From Acanthosoma haemorrhoidale (lineage: Eukaryota; Arthropoda; Insecta; Hemiptera; Acanthosomatidae), in the NCBI GenBank assembly GCA_930367205.1, contig OV884014.1:73015104-73079103 (forward strand): a stretch of 64,000 nucleotides of DNA, given 5' to 3'. Under the pieces are notes generated by a model. The model was not told the origin of the DNA. It saw nothing but the letters and a program-made list of their open reading frames with translations, and made no database searches. Of the stretch, positions 12,742 through 25,300 are shown piece by piece; the stretch's first letter is position 1, and each line of letters begins with the position of its first letter. Made by a program: the position numbers and the translations under genes.

Positions 12742-13491
12742 TTATCTTTTTACATACATACTCCTCTTAAGTTTGCATATTTTAGTTTTAGACAGTTCCT
12801 CTTGTAGCTTATCTTGCACAACTTTTTCAATTATGTCTGTAAATGATGTCCTGTAGGATTGGAGAATCCAAGCCATAATATCAGATTGTATTGAATCGAG
12901 GATCCCAAGTCCAGTTATATTAGCGTCAATACCACTCATTTCTGTTATTTCCAGTTTTGACACTGACACGACACACTGAGGCATAAACGTCAACGTGATT
13001 TCTATAAATACCGCATTATGTTCAACTGTTACATTTACAGTGCCAGATTCAGAAATTCCAATCACTGAAGCAGTGTACTCTGAAAATGTAACTTGCATTT
13101 TAGAGAAAGTCACCGTCATCGAAATGACTATGTTATTGATCTCAGAAGTGACCTTGACATCTCCTTTCCTCTTTATGGTTGCAGGATTTGTGAATTGTCC
13201 TCCAGAAGCATTGAAATATCCTTTGAAAGGAATTCCAATCACATCATATTCAAATCCAGTACTCACGGGAGGTATTGAGATGACGGTGTCATGGTTAGTT
13301 TCCAAATATAACTTGAGCTCTAACAAAATGATGTCCATCAATATATCATACTTAGTGTCATGGCCAATATCATTAGTTGCTAGCATCAATTCATGTGAAG
13401 GTTGTATAAAACTAGCTTGGCTAACACCTATCACTACAGAAATGAATAACACATAAAATAGCATTGTCTTAATGTCACACATGAGTAACAC
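12742..13491 (-). CDS. Secreted group-7 mite-allergen-like protein (BPI/JHBP-like lipid-binding fold)
   Basis: A 249-aa intact frame. The N-terminus has a hydrophobic signal peptide (MLFYVLFISVVIGVSQAS), so the protein is probably secreted. A start at Met1 or at the internal Met10 would both keep it. The body alternates hydrophobic and polar residues in beta-strand fashion and has three N-glycosylation sequons (NAS, NVT, NIT). Near the C-terminus the order ITGLGILDSI followed by an amphipathic helix (about residues 205-235) parallels the I-x-GL-x-ILD-x-I signature and final helix of group 7 allergens such as Der f 7. Those proteins have an elongated super-roll fold related to BPI and insect juvenile-hormone-binding/takeout proteins and bind lipidic ligands; the ligand here is unknown. 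The gene appears intronless and sits inside the proposed intron of the plus-strand gene. An upstream non-coding exon is possible. Confidence 0.75.
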   Translation of the reverse strand: MLLMCDIKTMLFYVLFISVVIGVSQASFIQPSHELMLATNDIGHDTKYDILMDIILLELKLYLETNHDTVISIPPVSTGFEYDVIGIPFKGYFNASGGQFTNPATIKRKGDVKVTSEINNIVISMTVTFSKMQVTFSEYTASVIGISESGTVNVTVEHNAVFIEITLTFMPQCVVSVSKLEITEMSGIDANITGLGILDSIQSDIMAWILQSYRTSFTDIIEKVVQDKLQEELSKTKICKLKRSMYVKR

Positions 13492-14081
13492 ACAAAATCA
13501 GCAATGACCACTGGAAGAGGAGAGAAAAAATATCATTAACAAGATAAGGTCATTGATATCCCCCCTTCTTATTACCTCACAACAAGTACTAAGGATTCCT
13601 ATGAGTCAACATCACAACAAAGACATCAGGCCATAGAGTAATCTAATAAAGACAATGATTGTGTTCATTTGTATTTGCTGGACACTACTTAAATTATGGA
13701 AGCTCATTTACATTAAAAAATTTATGTTTCCTAATGGCTTGCAGACCTCTGTTTATGGATATTAATTATACTAACTTATTAAATGGAATCAATTCAATAT
13801 ATATTGAAAACTATTAATATATCATTTTTGTTCATCTCCTTATTAAAATTGTATGCTATTACCAAGAAGGTCCTAAATAACTGATCTTAAGGGTAGGTAT
13901 AGATGATTAGAAAAATAATAAAATATGTCAATCTTTTCTTATCTTATTAATACAAAATAATTTAAGAATGTCACAGCATTTAGATATAACATATTTATGA
14001 ATCATATTGTACATTATAATCATAATTTATTCACTCATTTCTTCACTAGCTAACTAATCACCAACACTCTTATTGCCATAA

Positions 14082-14091
<10 letters not shown>

Positions 14092-14134
<43 letters not shown>
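14092..14134. repeat. (AT)n microsatellite
   Basis: About 42 bp of AT dinucleotides, with a second short TA run at about 14160-14174. Confidence 0.9.
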
Positions 14135-14136
<2 letters not shown>

Positions 14137-14449
14137 AGGAGATAATTTAAATAAATAAATATATATATATATATTAAAAAGAAAATAACAAATTATTCTA
14201 AATGTACAGTGTTTGGAAATTAACAAAACTAAAGAATTGATGGCCATGTAATTGTTTTATCTGTGTTTACATTATAAAGTTTAAAAGACTTTTTAAGGAC
14301 AAACACATTTTAATAAATTATTATTTTAGGGATATTTTAAGAATTTCCTCAACTGAATCTATGTGCCTGCCTTATTATACTTAATTACTCATCATTTATT
14401 AATGTTTATACTCTTTTCATTACTGAAACTTTGAATCTTGACTTTGCAG

Positions 14450-14552
14450 GGACAAACTTGGATTCCTAAATGGATTTCATCAACAATACATTAGTTGCGA
14501 TAAACAACTGGGCTGTGATGAGACTGAAAATTTAATAATGAAATACAAGTAA
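14450..14552 (+). CDS. Probable terminal exon of the same membrane-protein gene
   Basis: After the acceptor ACTTTGCAG the frame reads DKLGFLNGFHQQYIS and runs to TAA at 14550-14552 (33 residues plus stop). The exon begins with G, completing the CG left by the exon ending at 8673, so the two join in frame. It is hydrophilic, with two Cys, as expected for a cytoplasmic tail. The intron would be 5.8 kb and would contain the minus-strand gene at 12742-13491. Other exons could lie between. The product is not firmly identified. Confidence 0.4.
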
Positions 14553-15166
14553 TTTATACTAGAAATATAAGTTTCACAGTAACACAGCAAAAAAATAAAA
14601 ATCTAAACTAGTTTTATTTAATATTTATAATAATATAATGGATGAATGTATTAGCTTCTATCCACTTGACAGTACCCTTGCTAAGTGATATTTTATTTTC
14701 TGTATATTCCATCTACTGTAGGTATGTTAATACATTTTGTTTTTCAGAAAATAAATAATAATATTTTTCTAACAAGATGTAATAAGTGAAACAGAAATAC
14801 AAACAAAAGCAAGTAGAAATTAAAATAAAATGAGGAAATATACACTAATGATTGTGGTTTATTTAACATAACAACTTACTCTTAACATATTGAAAATACA
14901 GTACAATTCATAATTCCAATAATTCATAATACCAAGTGATGAGGGTTTGTTATAAATTATCAATATTTTTAAAATAGAGGGATTACAAACTATTGAGGGT
15001 TTAAAAAAATCAAAATAACGGGATTATCAATTTTTATTAGAATTCCATGTATGTACAGTACAAAATACAAAATAACAAACTAAAATATGTACGTACTTGA
15101 TAAAAAAAAATTAAATAAAAAAGAAATCAGTTATTTTTTCTGATGTATCCATCCACATACCACATA

Positions 15167-16959
15167 CAGTCCAGTCACCACATACATAAAAATAGGGTAA
15201 CCTGGAAAAAGGTCCGAAGTTAATGATTCTTTAATTTGTTGTATGTGGGGAGTCTGTGGGTAGAATCCAAGTTTTCCAACAAGAGAACCCTGTGTGAAAT
15301 TCAGGGAAGCCGAAAAACCCCCAAATTTTCGGACTTTTTTTAGTATTTTGCTTATAGCTCCTAAAGGACACGTTTTAGTCGACAACGTTTTATTATACAA
15401 GTTAAAAAACAATCATTTTGCTACTATTTGCACTGGTTAAACGTTTCTTTAAACCAAAAACGTACAGAGGTATAGCGCTTCAAACTTTCGACAATATTTT
15501 CAAAATATCGAATAACGAGGACGTCCTATTTATGTAACTGATAAATTCTGGTCTGGCATAAAGTCGGATGACCATTGAGCAGGTTCTAAGGAGAGCGATG
15601 AATAATTATGGCCCTGGACTTTGATGCAACTGTCCACAAAATTTTATTTTCGTTAAAAACGGCCGCTACACTGTTGCAAGAAAAATGTATATACACGACA
15701 CCTACAATAGACACTTCATTTCAATGTTAATGACTAAAATGCCAGCAAAGGGTATCGAGGTTAATCAGGCAATAGAGGATGCTGATGTGATGCTAGTGAA
15801 AACTGCAATATCCAAATCTGCTGACTTCGATAGTATTACTATCGTAGGTGAAGACGTCGATCTTTCAGTATTGTTGACTGCATTAGACTCTTCTCAAAAG
15901 AGTGGGAGAGGTAATGCCCCCTGTGTTTTGTATTCGTCATCTTCGTGCAAATACAATACTCAATAGTCTTTTCCTTTATGCAGCAAGCGCATGTAACACT
16001 ACATCGAACCCATTTGGACAAGGAAGGTTTTCACTATTTCTGAGAAAAAGCATTCTAGGAGAAAAAGACATTGTTAGTGTTATCAAAGGTGAAGCTATGC
16101 CACACCAACTTTCGGAAGCACGGGAAAAGCTTCTTGTGACACTATTCGGTGGATACGTGGACACAGATACTCTGGATGATTTTCGCTACCGAATATTTTC
16201 CAACTCCGTGGCAAAAGCCAAATTATACCTTGTCAGATTGGCCCCTACAAGAGATGCTGCCCGGTACCGCTCTTTTTGAAGTTATCTGCAAGTGCAGACG
16301 TGACTGGGCTGCAAAAAGTTAGCGTAAGTTAAGGACTGGACTTAAATGAAACAAGGGCTGATCCTGATAACAGCTATCATGGATGCAGGTCCAGAAAAGT
16401 TCCTGGACATGATACAATGCAAGTGCACGACAGGGTGTAGCACCGGGGCTTGAGGCTGCAAAAAAGCTCCAGTGCTCAGCCATTTGCAAGAATTGTGTAG
16501 GGAATGCTTGCGATAATTTGCCTGAGACCGACCTCACAACGAGGAAGACATTGATTGTGATGACGAGGAATGCATATAGAAATGTTGAAAGACAAAAGTT
16601 ACTAGGGAAAAACGTGCATTTTCCGTAGTTTATTGATATTTTAAATTTTTTTCGAAACTGAAGTGTGTATTTCAATCCTTCATTTCCTTTAAAAAAATGT
16701 TAACCAGTGCAAATCGTAGGAAATTTATTATTCGTTAACTTTTTTAACATAGTATTTTCAGCTAAAACCAGTTGTTTATGATAAAAAAAACTGAAAAAAG
16801 TCCAAAAATTTCGAAGTTTTTTGGCTGTCCTGAAGTTTGCACAGAGTTGCCGAATCGGAAAACTTGGATTCTACACCACAGAAATCCACATATAACATAT
16901 GAAAAGATCGTTAACTTAGGACCTTTTTCTAGGTAAAGTGTACCAGGTGACTGAACTAG
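15167..16959 (+). mobile_element. Decayed element with long inverted repeats around a frameshifted ORF
   Basis: The left arm (about 15167-15455) and right arm (about 16686-16959) are diverged inverted copies. Both read, in matching order, a CAGTCACC block, GGAAAAAGGTCC / AGAAAAAGGTCC, then AGAATCCAAGTTTTCC, GGACTTTTTT and ATTTGCACTGGTTAA. They enclose about 1.23 kb carrying the broken ORF at 15685-16579. The arrangement suggests a DNA transposon with long subterminal inverted repeats, though two independent opposite insertions of one repeat would look similar. No target-site duplication was identified. Confidence 0.55.
15685..16579 (+). pseudogene. Frameshifted copy of a multicopy insect ORF (PIN-like motif plus Cys-rich C-terminus)
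   Basis: The first frame (15685-15966) contains EDADVMLVKTAI and then ITIVGEDVDLSVLLTAL. This matches a repeat-associated protein type I recall from many arthropod genomes, in which an acidic D-x-D motif recalls a PIN-like nuclease core. After a frameshift near 15955, a second frame (to 16279) carries ACNTTSN, the degenerate counterpart of a GCDTTSA motif, followed by DDFRYRIFSNSVAKAK. A further shifted frame near 16385-16579 gives IQCKCTTGCSTGA, a stop, GCKKAP and an acidic end (NEEDIDCDDEECI). The Cys pattern resembles the terminal zinc-binding-like tail of intact copies. At least two frameshifts and stops make it non-functional. The function of intact copies is unknown to me. Confidence 0.55.
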
Positions 16960-17062
16960 GAGGGGTTGTTGGCACACTTCTTGATCAGTTGCATTGTCCA
17001 GGGTCTCAATAGTAGAGAAAACACCGTTGTTCGCGTCATTCCCATGTGACAAGTGATCGTTC

Positions 17063-17187
17063 TTACTGCTTGAAGGTACTCCAGCAATGATATTCCTTTA
17101 AAATCGACGGCAGTGTAGATGGAGGAATATTAAAGCCTTTTGCCACATCGAATTTTTCTCGCTATCGATAATGGCTTTTATAATCTC
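17063..17187 (-). pseudogene. Fragment of a pogo/Tigger-type transposase (psq-like helix-turn-helix)
   Basis: On the minus strand one frame reads EIIKAIIDSEK and, after a one-base frameshift, FDVAKGFNIPPSTLPSILK before a stop. This is the N-terminal HTH typical of pogo/Tigger and CENP-B-like transposases (consensus VAKEFGIPPSTLSTILK). Nothing of the catalytic domain was recognised. It lies just outside the right arm of the inverted-repeat element and may be part of it or a separate insertion. Confidence 0.6.
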
Positions 17188-17189
17188 TT

Positions 17190-19380
17190 TTTTTTTTAAA
17201 TGGGCAGACACTTATGGGAACGCTTTGAACTCGTGGCGAAACTACACTGGACTGAAGAAAAAATAAAGGACGTCGAATCGAATGTAAACAAACGTTACTA
17301 AGAGAATTGAAGAGTGGGAAGGTGAAGGTTTTTATCGAATAAACGGGATTGTCAACAGAGATTTATGAATCATAAGTCAGTTAAGTAGTCTTAGGAACGA
17401 AATTCATTATGAATTTTCGAGGGGGCCAAAATACATTGCTTTTTTTTTTTTTTTTTTTTCCAAATAACCGCAATTTTTCTGAGTTACCAGTAGTTTATAA
17501 CAAATCATCAACAGTTAAATAATCTTTGTAGAGTAGAGTATTTTAAAAGAAAGGCTTTATTATGAAGTACAATCATAACACTGGTATATACAAATATTTA
17601 GAGTTCCGTTACTACATACTGGGTAGGATGTCTTTGGAGGAGTGGGGTCTGGGGCTAAAGCAGAGACACATTGTATAAGAAAAGGATAATTTTCTGGAAA
17701 GTAGAGAGGTCTTGGGTTGCTTACTTAAAAATAACAGAAGCATAAGTAATATCCATGAACTCACAGGGAGGTATACAGTTCTGCTCAAGCCCCTTCTACT
17801 TGTTCTTAGCATTATAAAACTGATTTACAACAGGATAGGATTTACCAACATTGTACTTTACAATAAAGACGTTAAGAAAGCAGAAGAAATAGTGTTTTCT
17901 TCAAATAATTACACCTTTAATAAAATATGGGAGTGTTCCACTTCTCTTATTCATAACACTGTTACTTAACCTTATTAATATGAATGGACTTGAAATCCAA
18001 TTAATAGACCCAGGAACATTAACATTAATTATTTATATTTCTATAAATAGGGAATTTTTTTTTAGTGCCTAATATTTTCAACTAGTAGAAATATAATGAG
18101 TCGTATAGTTGACATTTTTATAAATCTATGAGAGTTTCGTTACATGAGAGGACCACTTTTAAATTTTACAAGTTGGTTTTAAGTTCCATAATTACGTGAA
18201 AATTTTTGGTAACTCAAGATTCTATAATAATAAAAAAATTCAGCAACTCCTTTTTTCTTCACTACATTGTACAAGATTCGATAAATTTATTTTAATTGTG
18301 CTCCTGAGAAATCTCCTGTTATGCACTTCACAAAACACACAATTTTATAAATATATACTTCAAAAATTCTGAAAGATGTTTAATATTAATGGTGAAATCT
18401 AAGTCTGATTCTTCAAAGGGTGGTTTTTATATAATCTCTATGAAGGAACCTGCAAGTTTAACTGTTTTAGATTAAAATTGCCACATAAAATCGATCATTC
18501 ATAATGTGTTATTTTATATTAAAGGCTTTCATTTTTAAACAAATGGTAAAGTAACTTCGTTTGAAACCCCTCTGTAAATAGCTGCAAAGATAAAAATTAT
18601 AAGGATGGAAAAAATAATATGAGGTTATTAATTTGTGATATTGCATATGAAGGGGAACACACACTAAATGAAGTACAAGATAATTCACACACTATTCATA
18701 CAGAAAAGTGATATATATGTGATATTTATATATATATTTTTTTAAACAAAGATAAATAATAACAGAATTACAACATTAAATGTTGAGAAACGTTAAAATC
18801 AAAAATTGTTTCTCATAATACAAGATTAAAAATTAAATTTCCAATAGAATAGAAATAATTCATAGGAAAGGACTATCCAATACACAAGATTTATTTTAAC
18901 TTCTTGTGATTTCCTGTAAACTCATCCACACTAGGAACATTTTCCTACTATTATATCATTTTAGCCTTCTATTTGTAGCTATGGAAAAAGAAAGCTTCAG
19001 GAAGAAATAAGAAAGAAAGTAGGTAAGGAAAAAAGGAACTATTAATATGTAACTATTATCTATGATGTTGATGTTCATGTGACAGAACCACAAATGAAAA
19101 TAGATAAATTGCACAATTGATGACACAATGACAACTTTTTAAAACAAAAGTATAACAGAAATAAAATATACATATTAAAAAAAAATTCACTTCTAATAAT
19201 TAATAAAACTAATAAGTCTTAATAAATAAGGGTACACTTTATAAATGCCATATTTTGTCTTAAACTTTCAATAATAAATACTTTCTGGTCCCTTCCCAAC
19301 CAACAAAAAACAATAATTTACACTTCTAGAAATGTTGAAATTATAACGGACACTGGCACATACATATAAAAAACAGTAGA
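17190..19380. other. Intergenic, AT-rich
   Basis: Contains a T23 run (about 17440-17459). A slightly more GC-rich block at 17575-17970 has open frames on both strands but no protein motif; it could be untranslated sequence of an unseen exon. The NOMO 3' UTR should occupy the right part. A minus-strand AATAAA signal lies at 18890-18895, about 500 nt past the stop codon. Confidence 0.4.
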
Positions 19381-19390
19381 CGTGTCTAAC

Positions 19391-22300
19391 TCATGTTTTG
19401 CGAGACTTTGATTTCTTCTTTTGGAAATTAGATTCCAAAAAGCTGTCTGAACCTGAATCTTCAGACTGTGAAGGTCTTGTTGGTATCCTTGTTTGCATTG
19501 CAAGTGTCAGAAGGCTCCAAGCTTTCTCTTTCTTGTATATGATGGCGGTGAAGATGAGGATAAGCGGCAACACTAAGTAAGATGATTGGGAAAGTTCTGG
19601 CTCCTTGGATCGAGGTTTGGGGGAGAATATGAGCCGGATCAGTTTGAAGGAAGAGTTGGCTTTGAAGTGAACCGGTCTGTTGGTATAGGAATGGGTCGAC
19701 TGGGAAATAGTGGACTCTAACCTAACAATATAGGACCTGCCGTCTGCTGGGAGTGGTGGGAAGGGAACAACAACAGTCTTCAGGGAATAGCCACTAGGTG
19801 ACGGCTTGTAATCAGACAGTTTGATAACATGTATTGTAGAATCAGGTGCCTCCTCTGATGATAGCCGTACCCTCAGGGTCTTCAGATCTTCAGGCCTCTC
19901 AGGTGTAATATGAACCATCACATCTGTCCTCCATTCTGGCCTAAGAGCATACAAATGGAGTCCTTCAACATCTGAAGATTCCACCTACAACACACACCTT
20001 CCATTCAAATTGCCTGCTGTAAATGAATATCATTTTCCTACATTCATGTTTAAAAGTTCACATTGTTTTGACCAATTTTTTTTTTTTTTTATAAATATCT
20101 TATGCATTCAATCATAAAAATAAATCAGAAAAAAGTTAATAAGCTTCTCATAAAATAAAATTGTAACAATATAATAGTCTTTATATTATAATTATATATT
20201 AGTCATGTTTTAGACATTCCATAAGGCAGTTGGTAATATTGGTTCTTTCTTTTTCTCTCTAGATTTTTTCTTCTGTTTTAGCATTCAATTTTCCCTCAAG
20301 AGATTACATTCCCTTACAACAAATGAAGGGAAAATTGAAACAATATTTTTATGACCAACAATATTTTTGTTAATTTCCTTACTGAAGGAAGAGTCAAATC
20401 ATCACAATATAATAATTAAATAAAAAAACATAAATAAACTGTATCAATAAAATAATCTTATCTAATGTTTACCTTAATAGTAATATTTTCTGGAGTGGAC
20501 TTGGAAATATGCTCATTGACATCAGGCCCTTCTTTCACACGTATATCATATCCACACTAAAAAAATGAAAATATAAAAGGAAGTGGAAGATTTAGGCAAA
20601 CAACACAGCATTTAGATTTTAATATAATTTAGAAGACTGATTCTATAGGTTTAAACTGTTTTTTTGAAGAACGTTTACAAAATTCGGACAAACTAAAATG
20701 TGTTTCTGAATTTAAAGATTATATTTTCAAGATTTATTAAATTCACCTGAAGAGTCAAAACGATGACTTGTTGAATATGATTACAAGTAATAAAAAATAA
20801 TAAATGAGAGACTATCAGTCTATTATTTTTCTACCATTTAACTGTTAAGTAATATTTTATAAACAAAGTTTATCATTGATTAAATTGTAGTCATTAAAAA
20901 AATATAATAATTAATAATATCCTTGAGATTAACATTAAAAAACAAAGACACTTATATATTTTTATTAAATGTATAAAAGAAAATTTATAAGATCAACAGT
21001 ATCCCAGTTTTATTTTTAGTTTTATCACATTCATGTTAATGTTTCACCTATTTAGGCATCTTCTGGACTTGAATTTTAAGTGTAAGTAACAGAAATACTT
21101 GAAAATAATAATAGTCACAGGCAACAAAACTAAGAATGAAAAAACATCTAATTATTCCACTATAATGTTAATTTTACAAATCCGAATAAGCAACTTTCTG
21201 CAAAAATTAATATTTTTTTCAATTGGCAAATAAAATGCAATAAAAAAAAAGGTTACTCAGTAAAAATGACGACGAACCACTTTAAAAAATTAATGAATGC
21301 TACCAAATTATATATGTGAATATAAATAAAATTAGCATTATTGAATTATATCAAAATATTTATGTTTAAGAAAAACCAATTGTGTTAAAATGGTTTTTGA
21401 GTTCACAGCATAAATCAAATTGGATTAGAAGCACATACCCCAGGCTGGAGACCCCTGATCCTGAACTGGCCTTTGTTGCTAGAAGTTGCTTCTTCTTGAT
21501 ACATGTTGCAATTTTCTAAGCCTACTGCTTCAATGACTACGCCTCCTTCACCCTCTCCATTTAGGGAAGTGACCAAGCCATGTCCGCTATATGCAACTCT
21601 CTCCCCACTAAAACATCAATGTTGAAAATTTAATAAAATATTATTAATAATTAACATCAAAAGAAATAATTACTGACAAAATAACTGGGAGGTGAACACA
21701 ATCAGGGGCCCTATTTACTGTCGATCATTGATATTTATAAATAATAGAGGAACCGATACAACATATAAATTTCTGATTAGAATTCATTCTGTAAATAATT
21801 TTAAAATTGTATTATCAACCATTCCACATGTGAAGCCAAGGGGAACTAGAACAAAGTATGCAAGTATTTACTTCCAATATTAATTTGGAGTCTTGTATAT
21901 CTCATGAAAGTTAAACATTGACCTTTATCGTCGATTTCCTTAATAATTAAAATATATTTAGTTTTTATATAGCTAAATATCCTTTAATGTTTTCAGTGGT
22001 AACATAAATAATTTAAGACACATACCTTAGTTGAAAATTGATCGTTGCCCCTTCATCAACACTAATCATTTTGCTTGTGGGGAGGAAACGATATTCCTTC
22101 ATCATGGGCCTCAGGAAATAGTCACCAGGGCTAAGTGATAGAAATGACATCACACCAGCTGTATCAGTATGGGCATTGCGACGGTAATCTTTGCCACCTG
22201 ACAATGACAGCAGAACACCCTAAAATTAAATTTATATAAACTAATATTAATAATTAGGTAATTAAAATGAATATTAATACGATTTGTTCCCTAAGAAAGG

Positions 22301-25300
22301 GATTCTACTCGCAACTTTGCAAATATACCTGCGAAATTTACATATTTTTGATTTTTATAACGAAAGGAAATTAAATTATGAACCTTCATGAGCAGAGTGA
22401 GACAAAGTTTATGAAATTCATACAATAGTACTTAGCAAAGCCTGAGCGTAGCACACAAAGATATCATAATAAGTAGCACTGTATGCATTTTATATAACAT
22501 GACATATAAAAACAATAAATAAACAATGATAGGTAGGTGACAACACTATTACCAAACTGTCAACTTTATAATAGGTACCTTAGTATTTCGATGTCTAAGA
22601 CCTTTTTTTTTTTTAAATCAGCTTGAACGATGCAAATTAAATAAACTGTCAGGTTTATTAATATTGTCCTTGGAAAAAAAGGTTGCTAAAATCTTAAAAA
22701 AGGGCTATTTATCAATGAATACAGTAACACTACTTTTTAATGAAACTAAATTACGAATCATAACTAAGTACTACTGTAACATTTATTATTACAATTAACT
22801 GTTAGTGTGCGGGCAAGTGTACCGCGGGCAACCACATGCTTTGATTTCCCCACAGGCATGTGATCACACACACATAAAAATGGTCACGACAAGCGGGTCT
22901 CTCTTTAATATCTGAATTCTCCTCTTCCCCCTCCTCTGTGGATTCAAGATGACATAAGGCAGATTTTTTTCAGTTAAGACCAATTATAAATGAATATGAA
23001 AGTACTGCTATTTTTTTTTTTAAGAGAAAAATTGAATTACTACAAACTCAAACAGGTACATACCAAACTGAAATTAATTACATAAAAAAACAAACCTGAA
23101 GAGGAGATGCATCATTTCCATCTTTTACAGTAACAACAATTTCAGCCAATTTATGCGCGCTAAAAAATCCTTTGACCGACTGTTCACTAAGCACATATCC
23201 TTCCTTGGCCGCTAGTAGTCTATGAACATTTTTTAATAATTAATTATAACAAAATGTTATTTCATTTAAAAAAAATATACCTATAAAGTAATTATAAACT
23301 AGTATAAAAAAAGCATGATGTAAAAGCAAGAAAATAATTTTAACTATTTACCTGTAATTAGAGACAGCTTTAATGGGAGGAAATTTATAGGAGCCATCTT
23401 GTGCAGTATCTTGTGTATGAAGGACCGTTCCATCTCCGTCAAGTATACTGATGGAAACATTCACCAACCCTTTATTATCACCTGTCGTCACTTTGCCTAA
23501 AAATAAAAATTTGATGGATTTAATGCTCTAGTTAGATTTTAGAACATAAAAAAAAAAAAAAATAATTCTCTTATCAGAAGGAATGTGTTCAACAAGAGCA
23601 TGTGGAAGAAAAAATATACATATTTTTTTGGAAATAATTATAAATTGGAATATTTACATACATTAACAATCTTAACATCAAGAGTAATTAGGACTGGAGC
23701 TAATGAAGGAAGTTGAATAAACAAGAAACGTTTTAAATATATATTAAACGATACCACTGATCATGATGAATATATTTTAATAAATATGGAAGTATGCTAT
23801 GAAAGATTTAGCATGAAAAACATTTATGACGTTCACTAACATTTAAGGTATCCCAAGTCAAGTTCAGAAGCTAGACAAGATTTAAAGCTCAGCTTTTTTT
23901 CCCTACAGTTAATTAACATTAGCCAGACTAACAAAGAAAGAATTTAAATTATTCTAAAAAATAGTTTGGATAGACATCAACAAAAAATTGGTATGTTTTA
24001 AAAAGGTGATTTTCAGTTAGTGAGATGGTATAGTACATTAGATAAAGTATTTTTGGCTGAAAAGACCTAATACTTTTTTATAATCAGTTAATCTCAATAT
24101 TAATTTGTCACTTTCTACTTCCTTTATTTTTTCGATATTTAATTGTTTAAATATATCTACGTTATATTGTTTTAAATCTAAACAAAGACAAATGCAATAC
24201 TTTATTAGTACTATGTCTGAGAAGGTTGGCTACATAAACACTGTTCGGGCCCTTAAGCAGTAAATAAGTTTTTATTAAACTTAATTTTTTGTTTGAGAGG
24301 ATTTTTTTTTTTTATGATTGTAATTATTTTTAAATTATAAATTTATTTTCTTTCCTTTTCTGATTGTTTTGGCTGGAGACAATTAGTATGTAAATATTGT
24401 ATGCATGGACATATATTTGAGATTGAAACTTTAAATGTAAGTTATGAAATGTATTTATTTTATTTCTCTTTAACAGAAATTTTCATTTTGATACATCAAC
24501 ATACAGAGGAAATAGTTCAAAGGATTATACAGCTCGAGGAAGTAAATAAACACGTCTTTGCGTATTAGAGGACAAGGCTTCAGACCTGAGCCTGCTTTAG
24601 TCAGTGATGAAGATAACTCAATACTAGCCTGTTTCCCTGCGAACACGAAGTCGCTGTTCCTACAACTTTGAACTTCTCGGCCTATCTGTCTGTTTATCTT
24701 TCCGTGCACATCGCCGCCCTGCGGTTGACTATCTGACATCACCGCCCTGCGGCTGACTATCCGAACATCCAGCGTATCGTGACTATAAACTTTTTCGTAA
24801 TTTTTATACATTAATTATACTAACAATTACTTATACTAATATTCAGGCCTGGTTAAGTTGCTGATCAGTAATTTTTTTTTTTTTTTAATAAAATGAATTA
24901 TTTCTTTAATATTTTTGACTTTGTTTATTGCATATGCCTTACTGTTGGCAAGTTTGTGAGCTAGCCGACACAATCAAACATCCAGCTTCTCACGACGTAA
25001 CCGGCACAATTTTCTGGCGTTTGGGGACTTTTTAATTTTTAAGAGCCCTAGCACAAACAGACTATCAGAACAGAATATGAATAACAATTAGTAACATTTT
25101 TTGTATCAGTCATGTTTTTATACTGTTACTATTTAAATTTGAAAGTAATTTTTCTAAAATTGATATGTTGGTAGATGGTGTATTGCTTGAAAATCTTCCG
25201 AATCAGGGCCTGATGTAGTTGACAACATTTGATAAGATATCAATAACAATCAATCAATTTGATGAACATGAAGTCTTTTTTTCATCAACTTAAGCTAATA

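Noticed and set aside
12995..13456. A 153-codon plus-strand frame
   Set aside because: It is the antisense shadow of the group-7-allergen-like gene, which has a signal peptide and family signature on the other strand.
17575..17970. GC-richer block with 66- and 85-codon frames on opposite strands
   Set aside because: No recognisable domain on either strand and no convincing splice context; perhaps untranslated sequence.
24470..24811. A 113-codon minus-strand frame inside the NOMO intron
   Set aside because: It lies in the repeat-like GC-rich block and shows no protein family features.
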